This document shows, piece after piece, positions 5,544 through 5,557 of a stretch of DNA of 5,557 nucleotides. The stretch is from Clostridiales bacterium (GTDB lineage Bacteria; Bacillota; Clostridia; Lachnospirales; Lachnospiraceae). A model generated the notes under the pieces. The model searched no databases. It had not been told where the DNA came from and saw only the letters and a list, made by a program, of their open reading frames with translations. The position numbers and the translations under genes are program-made. Location of the stretch: positions 1 to 5,557 of the forward strand of contig JAJBVF010000163.1 in NCBI GenBank assembly GCA_020859965.1. The letters run 5' to 3'. How positions within the stretch are numbered: the first letter of the stretch is position 1; the number at the start of each line of letters is the position of its first letter.

Positions 5544-5557
5544 GTGAAGGATGACAT
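5544..5557 (+). CDS. Start of a further operon gene (only first codons visible)
   Basis: GTG with a strong ribosome binding site 30 nt after the preceding stop codon opens a frame reading start-Lys-Asp-Asp before the window ends. Nothing can be said about its product. By position it should be another gene of the same glycopolymer operon. Confidence 0.55.

Overview
The window suggests a low-to-moderate GC Gram-positive anaerobe, most likely a Lachnospiraceae-type member of the Clostridia. The basis is strong AGGAGG-type ribosome binding sites, use of TTG and GTG starts, a LytR-CpsA-Psr (LCP) protein with a Gln/Gly/Asn/Tyr-rich cytoplasmic tail, and GT2 enzymes of the kind found in gut Firmicutes polysaccharide loci. 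This placement comes from pattern recognition, not a database search.

All genes lie on the + strand, head to tail, with gaps of 2 to 76 nt. No canonical terminator or convincing internal promoter is visible, so the window looks like the inside of one long operon. In order it holds: the 3' part of a GT2 glycosyltransferase (1-671); a second, complete GT2 (674-1630); a polyprenyl-phosphate sugar phosphotransferase of the WcaJ/CpsE type (1707-3104); an LCP-family glycopolymer ligase (3172-4437); a third GT2 of the rhamnosyltransferase type (4452-5513); and the first codons of another gene (from 5544).

Together these make a coherent surface glycopolymer pathway. The phosphotransferase starts the repeat unit by placing a sugar-1-phosphate on undecaprenyl phosphate. 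The GT2 enzymes extend it, probably with rhamnose among the sugars. An exporter or flippase outside the window would move it across the membrane, and the LCP protein would join the finished chain to peptidoglycan. No flippase, polymerase, ABC exporter or nucleotide-sugar synthesis gene is present here.

The most unusual feature is in the last complete glycosyltransferase. An 81-nt repeat unit (4614-4694), followed by a partial second copy (4695-4729), sits in frame in its N-terminal region. The unit contains two strong nested or adjacent hairpins, adds roughly 40 residues that look foreign to the fold, and resembles a palindromic mini-repeat that has become part of a protein. Secondary points are a 13-residue tandem repeat in the cytoplasmic tail of the LCP protein, a 9-bp hairpin in the 76-nt gap before the phosphotransferase, and a possible tiny leader ORF before the LCP gene.
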